NCBI RefSeq assembly: GCF_001522545.3
Contig: NC_031770.1
Coordinates: 24,485,193-24,549,192 of the forward strand
DNA from: Parus major
Lineage: Eukaryota > Chordata > Aves > Passeriformes > Paridae
DNA: 64,000 nt
Direction: 5' to 3'
The notes under the pieces were generated by a model that saw only the letters and a list, made by a program, of their open reading frames with translations, was not told where the DNA came from and ran no database searches. Each line of letters opens with the position of its first letter. Within the stretch, counting starts at the first letter, position 1. Of this stretch, positions 1 to 11,100 are shown piece after piece. The position numbers and the translations under genes are program-made.

Positions 1-740
1 TTCAAGAGTGTGCTACTTATAATAGGCTTTTGAATTTTCTTCAATAATTAGTTCACAAATAGAAAATATTATGCAGATAAGGGAAAACTAATGTTTCTCA
101 GACTTACTCTACTGACTATGGAGTTAAGCAAAGGATGTTCCATATGTGAGCCTGGGATGGGCTTTCCTGATAGGATATGTGCCTGCAGAACAAAAAGTAC
201 AACGCATCACAATGGGAAACTTTGAACAATATGGAGAGAAGGAAAACTACTAATCTATTCTTCCAAATAATATTCTTTATTGTAGCAATGATGTTATTAT
301 TTTGCATTCAAATGTAAATTAAGAAGAAATAATTTATTGCATTGAGACTCTTCCGAGTTGTTGACCCCCTAAGATTTTTGAATTAAATTTTTCAGTCAAA
401 ACAGTTAATAATAGAAACAACATCTGCAGCAAAAAGGGCAGAAAGGCAGGCTTTTTTGCATACTTTGACAGTTCTGTGATTTCCAGATTACATGTGTGAA
501 CTAGGCATAAATTTGTCAATGAAAATTTGAATTTAAAAAAGAAGCCAAATTTTACTAAAACATGGCTGCAGATTTCTAACAGAAAAACTTCGACAAAATG
601 AGCCAAGTCCAGCATACAGTTATTAATATCACATACCTTACCTTGCCAGTTTTTCAATCAACTGCAAACAGCTAAATCTGGAGCATTATTCTTAACCATA
701 CTTCTCACAGAGGTACTAAAATCCTGAATTGAAATCCTAA

Positions 741-762
741 TTTTTTTTATTTTTTTTTTTTT
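741..762. repeat. Poly-T tract
   Basis: Eight T, one A, then thirteen T. No CR1 or other element sequence flanks it, so it is a simple homopolymer tract and not a recognisable retrotransposon tail. Confidence 0.85.
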
Positions 763-2089
763 GGTAGATTAGCACAACCTCTACAGCACATACCTAAAAT
801 CAACTTCACACAAAATCAGATCCATGTGCAAAACCTGCCAAGCCCTGAATGAAGAGGGATACTCTCAGCTTCTCTGAGTAGTAGCAGATGTGAAGCCCTG
901 GCAGTAGAGCCTCCAGTCAAAACATTAAAAGGGGTCTTAACTCACATTTGCTGGCATATTGAGGTGAATGGGGCTACAGAAATACCTCCAGTTGACTGCT
1001 ACCTCCCATCTGCCCCCCACTACAACTTCCCTGCTGGTAGCAGGCACAGCTGAGTAGGATACATATGCACTAAATCACTCTGTGTTTCTGGCACAGTTAT
1101 GTGAAAAATTGGTGGGTACACCATTAGAGTGGCTTGTTGGACACTCTGTATGAAGCTACCAGCATTCAAGTAATCCCCCCATTCAGAAACGGTTGGAAAG
1201 TCCCTATGGCTGGCCTGAGCTCCCACTACAGAAAACCTCTACAGAACAAGGCACACCTTTCCCAAGGGCTGGACAACGCCCATACATTTGGATTTGTAAG
1301 AGTACAGGTAATATTGCCATCTAGTGACTCCTGTTGCAGCCATATTGGCAGGATTTTAATTGGGCTATACAATTATCCTCAGCAACTATATGGTTTTTAC
1401 TAACCTGAAGGTCCAGAGCATGTAAGTTTGTAATCTTTTTCATATCATAGCCTATTATAACAATCAAATATTTTTGCGTCTGTCTGACTTCTAGAGAAGC
1501 AGTTACAGCCCCTCTACAGCATGATCAGGCTGATGACCCTCAGAAGCCTACAGCTCTACAGATTTATTCCATAAATTAAGTGATTTTCCTGGCACTAGGC
1601 TCTTATCTTGAATCACCTACTTGGACTCCAACAAAAAAAATGAATGTTGGCATTTTTGTTAAATTCAACTTGCAAGGTGCAAGTAAATGGAAAGAACATT
1701 CTTGCGGCATGCATGAAAAAAATATTCTGCAGCTGTGTTACATCTCCAGCACATCAGCCAAACTTTGATAGAGAGACACTGAAACCATTCTTCTCAGAAT
1801 GACAAAAATATCTGTCATCTAACTCATTGCAGATACAGCAAGTCAGTACTGTGACCATCTTAATGCAATTGTGATGGAGCTGTGATCCAGTCTGCAGCAC
1901 TTAGCAATCAGCAACTTTTTCTGTATACTACAAAAGACACTTCTTGCTTTCAGGGGGTTTTCTGCAGATCTGAGGGAGATGTCATCTCAAGACTTTTGGC
2001 TTGTTTAGTGTGGTTTTACTCCATTCATTCTTTTTAAACTGGAAGAATGGTAGCAGTTTCCCTTCAAAAGGCCCATACTGGAGGCTTCA

Positions 2090-2120
2090 GGGTGGGGGGG
2101 AGCAGGGGGTGGAGGAGGGG
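2090..2120 (+). other. G-rich tract matching a G-quadruplex pattern
   Basis: Four runs of at least three G lie at 2090-2092, 2094-2100, 2105-2109 and 2117-2120, with loops of 1, 4 and 7 bases. This fits the G3+N1-7 pattern on the plus strand. The surrounding DNA is AT-rich, so the tract stands out locally. Whether it folds in a cell is inference. Confidence 0.5.
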
Positions 2121-3946
2121 AGAGGACAATATCAGGAAATAATTTAGTAGACAATCATGACCACCAGGTAAAGTGCTACAAATAGAAGTACGAAGGGTGG
2201 CTGTGGAAGAGGTGGTTGGGCATGTTTACAAAGAAGTGAAGGGAGAGCAGAATCAGAAATGAACAAAGTTTGAAAGGTGCTTAACACAGAAAAACTAGTA
2301 ATACAGGGAAGGCATTAAAGAGAAAGAATGTGCTCTCTTGGACAAAAAGAGGAAAAAAGCAGCCCTGAGTAACTAGGAGACAAGCAAGGCAATAGTCCAA
2401 GTTAAAACAGGGTCAGACCAGATAAACACCTTTGACATTTATGGAATTTGCTAATGTCCCACTATGATGATGCTGCTTCATTCTGTGTCACTCACACTGA
2501 CAGCCAGTACTCACAGGTCTGTCTCATGAATTAGACAATAGTGCATGCACTGCAGACACAGCTTGTGCTAGGTATGACTTTAACATAAAATAGTTTGGAA
2601 CAGCTCCAGTGCTTTGCTTTCATACCATTCTTGCACTTGAATTGCTTTATGCAGCTGCATTTCTCAGAAAATTGAGAAACCCTGACAACTCCTCCATTGC
2701 AGCTGGACTAGCTAAAACAGCTCAATGCCTTGGTAAATTGGTCAGGCTCTTTGTGTCACCCCATGTTGCCACTGGCCTCCAGCTCCATTAGCTTTTCTCA
2801 TGCATTCCAAGATTTACTCTGTTATTCTCTGTGAAGTTTGTTCCGCAGTTTGTGAGCACACCAGTGCTCTCTCTCATATGCACACAAGCCTGGAAAGGTC
2901 AGAACTCACAGATGTTTTGTAAAAAACATAGAACCCATGACTTGCATGAGATCTGTGTCTTACTCAGAGAGAAAGATATATATCCTGCATATGGAAAGCA
3001 TCACATTTAACTCATTTAAAACATGAATCACATTTCTCATTCTTGCACAGCTCATCCCAGCTATATCATGGCTGCTATCACACTGTTAACATCCAGCTTT
3101 AAAAAAAAATAAATAAAAGAGCTTATCACTATGAAGTACAATTCCCCATAGATGAAACCTTGAAGGCATGACCAATGAAGAATGTACCATTTCAGAACAG
3201 AAAAAGACTGAACAATGCAGAACACTCATCTAACACTTGTATCATACATATATAGCAGCATGCCTAGATCTCATTTATGGGCTGCCACCCATATTGATGT
3301 TTATACAGTGCAGAGTCAAACAAAGAATTGCTGCCTCAGAAGACTCACAGCTTAATTCTCCTACCAATCCTTAGGCCAGCTCAGCCATACCAAGTAACAA
3401 TGACACATTCTGAAGGCAGAAATGGACTTCTTTAAAGATATGAGAATATTTTAAAATGCACTGAACCCAACCTCAGGGAGAGTTAAGAGTGCCTTATGAA
3501 AGCTTTAACTTAGTTGGAAGTTTTGTAGCAGTTTTTAATTCCTTATCCTTTCCAGATACACCTTAGGAGCACAGATTCATCACATCCCATTTCATCTTAG
3601 GCATACTGTCAGTACAAAGGGAATGCCTACATATCTGATTATGCCGTCTTTTGCAGTGCTTTTTTTCTGATAAAGGACTAGTAGCACAAAAGGTCTATCT
3701 GCACACAAGCGAAGCTTTAGGCTTAATTGTAAGCCAAAATTTTCTTAGCTGGAATTCAAATTTTAGAGAGTGTTTCAACAATGAAGCCTGAAGCCCTATA
3801 AGATGTAGTGCACCTTTAGCTCCTTTTTCTTGTTGGACGTACAGAGTGCAGTCTGTACTAATATACCAGTTCCTTACATGGAAATAATAATCACATTTGT
3901 TGCCCAAAAAAAATCCACCTATTCTGAGGAAGTCTGACATACTCAC

Positions 3947-4157
3947 CTTTTGCAAGAGTGGTTTCCTATCCGTGGACTGCCCACACTGACATCTAAATAG
4001 GCAACACAGAAACAACAGTCTAGGATAGCAACAGTTTGCAGAAACAACACACATCACAACAGCTCTTAGTATCATTTTGGTTTGGGTTTTCTTCTCCCTC
4101 CTTGGTGAGGATTTAGATGGAATAGCACAAGCTACATGAAGACATGTGGAAACAGCC
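3947..4157 (-). other. Possible exon (minus strand), unidentified
   Basis: On the minus strand a near-ideal 3' splice site (a long pyrimidine tract ending TTTCAG, at about 4158-4180) is followed by 211 nt and then AAAAG|GTGAGT, a good 5' splice site with GT at 3946-3945. Only one of the three frames is open across the segment (about 70 codons). It lies inside a 171-codon open frame at 3695-4210, the longest in the window. The predicted peptide has a cysteine-rich hydrophobic stretch (SANCCYPRLLFLCCLFRCQC) and resembles no family I recognise. It could be a coding exon, a lncRNA exon or chance. Confidence 0.2.
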
Positions 4158-4753
4158 CTGAAAGAGAAAAGAAAACTGGACAAAGATGAAATCCTGGGGA
4201 CAAACCACAACTGACAAAAAAAGTAAAGGAAGGAGAAAATGAAATAAAGCAGCTCAAATAGATTCAGTAAGATTCAGACAGATCCACACAAAAGTCTGTT
4301 TACTTGCTGCAGGACACTGCTTTAAAGCAACAAAAAATTTGTTTGGGCTTGCCCCACAGGGCCTGGCAAAGTGTCCTTATAGGCACATAGTGTCACTTCC
4401 TGAGCCACTGAGGGTGTGACCCAGACCACCTTTCCTGCTCCCCCACCTAAGTACTAAGGCCTTACTGGGCAGATCACAGGGAGTACCTAAGTTGCAGCTG
4501 CAGTTTCTTCCTCCTATTACAACACAGCATAACCAGATGGTCCATTAGCCCATAGGCACAGCAAAAGGCTATGGGCCTGAGCTGTAGGAAATATTGCACT
4601 AGGAAAGCAGAGGAAATGTGGGGTTTGAAGCTGGCTTTGTCCATCCAATACCAGCAAAAAGTGCACAGGGTGGCACACAACATCTTCAGCCAGTGTGAGG
4701 CTTACCCCTCCAGGTGCCCTCTCCATGGAACAGGTCAGCTGTTATCCTTGCAG

Positions 4754-4850
4754 CCACACTGGGACTTGATTTTGCAGGGAAAACAAAGTTGGGTGTGGGC
4801 ACCGGGCACCACTGAAGTGGAATACACAGGAGAGCTGAGAAGTCATTCAG
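4754..4850 (+). other. Possible exon (plus strand), unidentified
   Basis: A 3' splice site (gttatccttgcag, AG at 4752-4753) precedes 97 nt ending at a perfect consensus donor CAG|GTAAGT (GT at 4851-4852). The segment sits in a 133-codon open frame at 4571-4972, in DNA with somewhat higher GC than its surroundings. The peptide is not recognised. It lies about 600 bases from, and on the opposite strand to, the candidate exon at 3947-4157, so the two cannot belong to one transcript. A non-coding exon or chance is equally possible. Confidence 0.15.
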
Positions 4851-6059
4851 GTAAGTTCAAACATAGGAGAGTGGAGGGCAAGGAAGAAAGAAGACATGGC
4901 AATCTTAAAGATAGCCACTGGGAGATGTTCAGAGTCAGATGCTACAAGAATTTAAATGCCACTTCTCTTTGAAGGCTATGAAAAGCTGCTATTTCCTTTA
5001 ATATGAGGGAGAGGGCACAGCCATATCTGCAAGAAATCAGGCTACAAAATTTGTTCTCTACATATAATTAACCTTAGTCTAACTAAACATCAGGTATATT
5101 GCAAGAGGGATCTCTAAGATTGCTCTAGAAACTCTAGAATTTCCCTCTTGAGGGAACTCTGAAAAGGTATTTGAGTAGCTGTAGCAGACATGCAAACTAG
5201 CAGTCATACATCAGAATGACTAGGTAAGAAACTTCTGCTTCCAAATATACTTGTAAAGGTTAAAATTAATTAGGATACAGAAATAAGTAATATTTCACTG
5301 GAAAAAGAAAAAAAAAATGGTCCCAGCGCTAGAAAAATAACAAGGCCTCCATTAGAACAAATCCAAGTTTAAAATGCAGTCTTGTAAACACATGTGTAGA
5401 ATTTATGCCGGGGGAAGGGCATTTACAGTGGTGCTAGGAGCAACACATCATACTAAAGAGCAGAAAAAACCATGTGTACTGCATAATAGGAAAAGTTCTT
5501 TTCTTGTTAGATCTGTGACTCTACAGGATAGTCTAAAATAAGCGTGCTAAAACATTGCTAAACAAGTGAGGCAAAACCCTCTAAAAATTCATGCCTAAAT
5601 GATATTTTTAAGTCTTCCACTTGTGAATGTGAGTGCAAAAGGAAGGATTTTCACTAAAGCAAGAAAAAGCATTTTTTCCCCCACCCCTTCTGCTCAGTGA
5701 GCAAGAGGTCAGAAAATGCCCATGCATGTGTCCTGCAGGGACCCACATACCAGACCCATCACCCTAATCAACACGCTTACTGCTTAAGCCCTTGTTTTGT
5801 TTAGGTTTTTGGCTTTTTTTTTTTCCCCTCTCTTTGCAGTTCCTGTAAATTTGATAAATCTTGTTTGGGGTTTGTTGAGGTTTGGGGGTTTTTTTGAAAG
5901 AAAAGCTCAAGTGAGCTGTGCATGTTTTATAGTCAATACATCCATAAACCAAACACACCAAATGCTAGAACAGTTTGCTGAGAGTCATTCAGGCGAGCCC
6001 TAATTAAAAAGAAAAGAAACCCTTGCAAACAGCATGTCTCCAAGAGGTGAAAGGTCCTC

Positions 6060-6545
6060 ATGCTGCTCGGTGAGGAAACACCAGGGCCACCTTTAAACTT
6101 TAGAGTTTTATTAGTGCCTTTGTCAGCAGCATGTATCTGTGTGTTGTGTTTTAATCGAGGCTCTGAATTTGTCTGTGACAGACTCAAAACAGGAAATTAA
6201 CACCCTGCGGTGTGGCGGCAAAGCCTCAGAGGAAGCAGCAGTGGGGTACATGAGACCGAGGATGAACAAAGACCCATAAACATAACGTCACCCATAAAAG
6301 TCACACTTTAAGGCACAGGAAGGATACTAAACAACACTTGGCTGCATTACATGCTTGCAGTAAAAAGAAAGCCTCAGGTTGAGCAGCAGAACATTTATAA
6401 GGCACTTGTATTTTTCGAAATTATTGCTATAGCTTTTGTTTTGAGCAAAGCAGTTCAAAGTTAGGCATAGGAAATACCCAACGAGCTCACGAATGTTACG
6501 TTTCCACTCGACGCGTGGCTCAGGGCTAAGATATTGCTTTTTATC
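6060..6545. promoter_or_regulatory. Candidate regulatory patch: CpG cluster and CRE-like site
   Basis: Six CpG dinucleotides fall within 34 bases at 6482-6515, including the palindrome ACGCGT. More are scattered from 6066 onward (for example at 6207, 6214 and 6257). Most of the window averages far fewer. At 6283-6290 there is TAACGTCA, a variant of the CREB/ATF site. CpG retention in CpG-depleted vertebrate DNA can mark an unmethylated or constrained regulatory element, but no transcription start or gene is visible beside it, so the regulatory role is inference. Confidence 0.25.
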
Positions 6546-7197
6546 TGTCTCCCTGTTTATTTGGGTTGTTTCCTCTTCGTAAGGGGCTCAACTTTTCTGC
6601 AGGCAGCTGGATGGATTTCCCCTGTTACCATGGCATTGCTGACCTTTAACATGGGGCTGTTAACATGACCTTTGCTTCTTTCCATTCCTACAAGGATGTT
6701 TCAGTGTAAATAATGTGGAAGCCAAACAGCACTGGGAGATTCCTCCTCTGGGAGATGGGAATGCAGCTTGCTCAGCTAGGAGAGGAACAGGACAAGAGCT
6801 GCAAGCTGATAGCTGACAGCTAATAGCAATGTAAAACTCAAGTACTGTCTCAAACAGAACTCTTCTGCCCTGAGAGATGCCTGGCAACTACTTTTACAGT
6901 ACTTAACACTACCTGTGAACTGCCCTGTCTCAAAAGCAGAAGACAGGGTAGACCATATGCAGTTGCAGAGGCCCAAAGACAGACTCTGCAGGGCAGAACA
7001 GTCCTGTTGAGTGGGGTAACAGAGCCCTAGAATGAAGAAATATTGGCAATATTGCCTAAGATGGCTATTGTAACTCCTAGGATTTTTAAAGCCCAAAAGG
7101 TTCCCACAAACAGAGGGGAAGTTCACTTCTTAAGAAAAACATACATTTTACAGAATTTCAATTAAAACAACACCAGAAACCACCTAATTCACTATTA

Positions 7198-7219
7198 AAA
7201 AAAAAAAGAAAAAAAAAAA
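7198..7219. repeat. Poly-A tract
   Basis: Ten A, one G, then eleven A. There is no upstream retrotransposon sequence to make it a tail. Confidence 0.85.
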
Positions 7220-7756
7220 GAGGAAAACCCTCTGTTGTAGCCTTTATCTAATATATTCTTTGCCTCAAGCAACTCTTAATATAGTTATATAAATTCTATT
7301 AACTTAAATGAAAGGAAAATCCAAAGTTTCATGGGGCAGTAGAAATTGCTGCTGCAAATTAGACCAGTCTGCAGCCTACTGTACTGAGGGGAACTTTAAA
7401 AGATTTCTGCCAGACTCCTCAGGCATGAAGTGATATTTTGAACATTGTAACAGTGGCTAGAAGCTTCAGGAAAAGGTGTGCATTATTGAGAAAAAAGGTT
7501 TGTTCACAGTGGGAGTTTCCTCTAATCCTGCGCAGATTTAGAATTAATTTTTCAAGAGAGACCAAATAATACCCTAAATTCCACTAAAATTTGATGGGAT
7601 TTATGTGCCTATCATCCTAAGTCCTAAGCTTTTGTGTTGGGTTTATGCAGTAGAGCATGAGAGAGAGATATTTCATATATAACTCAAACAGTTCAGATTA
7701 TACTCAAGTAATCCAAACCACATGTAGATCACTGCAGTCAAAATACTGTGGAGGGA

Positions 7757-8040
7757 GGGGTTTTTTCCCCCCCTTTTTTCTGATTTTTAAAGCAGGATTT
7801 CCAGTACTTTTAGGACTGGAGTGGACTCTGAAAAGCACAACTCCTGAGTGTCAGAGCAGCCCCAGAGCTGTGCTGGTGTTCAGGCTGGGGGCTGGTCCTG
7901 ACAGGCGCCCTGGGAGCAGCTGCAGCACTGTGCTCATGCAGAAAGGCAGCTATGCAGAGGCAGCACCAGCTGCACATTTCCCTGTGCCTGGGGAATCCCC
8001 TGCCACGAAAATCAGTCGACTTCGAGTTCTTTGAGCTGTT
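7757..8040. other. GC-rich patch behind a pyrimidine tract
   Basis: A T6-C7-T6 run at 7761-7779 leads into an acceptor-like AAAGCAG near 7790-7796. About 240 bases of clearly GC-richer DNA follow, with several CpG. A plus-strand frame stays open until a stop at 8032-8034, giving about 80 codons after the acceptor. The peptide is Pro/Ser/Ala-rich and not recognised, and no matching donor follows. It could be a last exon, a non-coding exon or just a GC-rich patch where open frames are common on both strands. Confidence 0.2.
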
Positions 8041-8139
8041 GGAGCAACACATGGGTGCTAGATCAGCTTTGGGTATGGTGTGCCAGAATTTCCACCCAGT
8101 ACTAACACAAAATATGCTATAGAGTAAGAATAGCTTCAC

Positions 8140-11100
8140 TGACTGTGTACAGATTGTCTAAAAGTGACTTAAGATGATAAAAAAAGGACAAAAACAGATT
8201 ATTCATATAAATAGGGGGTACTTCCTGTGGATTCCTACTGACATTTTTTTTTTAAACATGCAGGATTAAAACACTAAAGATAAGTTCACTTGAAATGTCA
8301 TCTGTACTCTGGAAGATTGAATATGTGGCTTCTCACATACAAGTTTCAGACAAAACTCTGCTCTGTCAGATACTGATGCAAAAATGTGCAAGAGAAAAGT
8401 ACCAAAATAAATGTAAAAGCTTTCCACTAGCAAACAGGAAACTAGAGCAGCACCAAGAAGTTCTGCTGTTCACTGAGGATCTGTTCAAATCAGATGTTGT
8501 TGAAGAGATTCAAGCCAAATGAGGATGCTGTAAAGACAAGTTTAAATACATGTCAGATTCAAGTGGAACCTAAAATTAGTACAGAGTGTTTTGTTTCTTC
8601 ACTCTATATTGCTGTCCTATGTAATGAGATCATATTGTTGTTAGAGCCAAATGCTCTTTCTCACTGCTGTTGCTATGAGAGGCTGACAGAAGCTGCCAAG
8701 ACCTCTTGTGAGGCATTTTAAATGAAAATCTATATACATTTTTAACTGTCTTTTTTATCACCATACAATGTCTTACAGAGTTAAGATTCTGATATGGCAA
8801 TTATTTACCTTGCAAAACCAGTTAAGCTATGCCTGATTTCACAACATACAGCTGATAAGTGGGTATATATAAAGTTAGAAGTATTTTGTTGAGTAGAAAA
8901 CCTGACATGGGAGTTGGTTGCTATGGGTTTTTGAGGCACTTACATAAAAATTAAAATTGGAATAGGCTCAAGGACCTCATTTGTCTCTTATTTTTACAAG
9001 TGACAAACCAAATGAACCCCCAAATGCCAAATGAGCAGTCCTAGAGTAAAATCTAGTGTGACAGGAGGCCAATTAGGCCACCTGAAAAAGTTGATTTTTT
9101 CCACAGGAGTAGGAACTTCAGAAAAAGCCATTTTCAGCAAAATAAGTTGACTATAATAATGTGTTCTTTCAAAACCAAATATCATTAATCCTAGGAGAAT
9201 TATGCTGTAAATATATTCCTAGAACTAAGAAAAAAAAATGTTGAAAATATACTGAGAAAATGGCTTTTTTAACCAGCTGGCACTTCTCAATTGGCAGCTC
9301 TACAGTCAAATCTCAGGTAGTCCTATTTCTTAGGTATGCTCAGAGACCAGAGTGCAGATATATCCTCTCTGAACTGTGACACAATCCCCACCAGCACACA
9401 GAACTCTAATGTTCCTTTAGTTTCTCAGTTCTGACATTTCCACAGCCAAGTTGCTCAGAAAATCCAGAGTTACAGTAGGATCTGGTGGTGCTGGCCAAGC
9501 TGTATCTGCCATTCTTCTCCAGTAAGGAGTCAGGACTCAGTGACTTCTGTCAGGACACAGAAGGAAGGCTAGGTGGGATCAAGGGTGTTATGAAAAAGAA
9601 CTGGGTGATTTTGGGGTTAGATTATTGTCGCTGGCCATAACAGACGCAGTAATCCTGCTCCTGATTTTTTGGGCTCTTTATCAGTTCTCTCAGTATTAAA
9701 TTCAGAGGGCAGACAGATCTATATACCCAGAGGATTAGCTGTGGAAATGTCAAGACAACTCTCCTTCTTCAAACAAAAGTTGTTACAATGCAAGGGGCAA
9801 TCTCCAGGCTTCATCTCACCTTTACATTTATTTTGCTGATACATGAAAAAAGTGAGAGGGGATAGGAGAAGACAGAAAAGAAACATTAAACAAATGAAGA
9901 CCAAAACAATTAAAAGAGATTTAGTGGTTTTCACATAGTTTGCAACTTTTTCTTAAAACTGTTTCATCCCTTAAGTATATTTTCGTTAACCTTAGGAACA
10001 AGGCTGATGCATACAAGTCATTTAGAAGACAGGAAAGGGGTAAGAGTTGAAATTTATCACCCAAGATCAGAGATGATCACTATCACAGTTGCAACTAGAA
10101 CACAGGTTTTCACTGTCTTGGTTTTGCAATTGCATTTCTGGGGCACACTGTGCCCAAATGAGCCTTTTTGACTTTACATTTACTATCACAATATACTTCT
10201 TGCATCTGTAAGACAATCTGATTACCCTACAACATAAAGATAAATAAGGATCATATTTGCTGAAATCAGAGGGACATCCATTGGTAGCAAATGTTAGGAG
10301 AAGCTTGTATTGGTTTTTTTTCTCTTGCGGAGTCATTCCACAAAGTAACAGCTAATCTTCTCAAGTTTACACCTGAGCATTATTTTTCATCTGTTAGAGA
10401 TAAAACTTAGTTGGACTAATTTAGAAAAAAGAGAATGGAAGATTGTGTTCTAGACTACTTACAATTCCCTACTGAAATTGAGAAGTACCTGAATTCAACA
10501 GCTCATGAATAACTTAAGCAGTCATACTTGTGTAGTATGAGGCTGCATAAGATTTTAAACAAAGTTACTCTAAGATCTAGACAGCTAAGGAAACACTGCT
10601 TCTGAATGGATTACATTACACTTTATAAACCTTTTTCTTAACTAACACCTTTGTCAATTAGCACCTCTTTGTACTTCAGCCATACAAAAAAAATACAAAG
10701 AAACCTGTCTGGTTACTAACAGCATTCACATGAGGGGAATCCATCTTGTTATATACAATGCAATCCACCTTGTTATTTATAAGCATCCTCTAAGAGGTTT
10801 AAACCATAAACTTCTACTGCAATATAAAAAAAGGGACTGTGCAGGACTTTGCAAAAACATTTCTGTAAAGTATGAATAGCTGCCTTGAGGAAACTCCCCC
10901 ATATTAATAGAAATAGCTGTTATTTCCCACGCTGAGCGATGGCTCACAGGGAATCTTTACATATATTCTTGTAAATTATTCCATTTGAATGCAGTAATTT
11001 TCAGGAAGACGTCTCAATAAGCAGGGAAGTCAGAAAACAAGCTGATAATACAGAAAGCAGCAGCATTTCCCAGTACAAACATTGGCAGCAAGGACTGCCT

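Larger units (their letters stand above)
1..3690. other. Non-coding AT-rich stretch, no gene seen
   Basis: No open frame here resembles a known protein, and CpG is sparse. The stretch holds a T-rich homopolymer tract and a G-rich tract, listed separately, but no recognisable transposon. It could be intergenic or intronic. Confidence 0.6.
4975..7640. other. Non-coding stretch with homopolymers and a CpG-retaining patch
   Basis: No recognisable gene or transposon. At 5800-5840 a T/C-rich tract ends in TTTGCAG, a strong acceptor-like sequence, but no convincing exon follows. The CpG patch near 6060-6545 and the A-rich tract near 7198 are listed separately. Confidence 0.5.

Noticed and set aside
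3695..4210. 171-codon minus-strand open frame as a single-exon gene
   Set aside because: No Kozak or promoter evidence, no recognised domain, and a splice donor in the middle. Kept only as a candidate exon (3947-4157).
5800..5910. Exon after the strong acceptor-like tract ending TTTGCAG at about 5840
   Set aside because: The following sequence is T/G low complexity and the nearest donor (CAA|GTGAGC) is weak.
7810..8139. Minus-strand 109-codon open frame as a gene
   Set aside because: It lies antisense in a GC-rich patch where both strands are open. No domain and no supporting signals.
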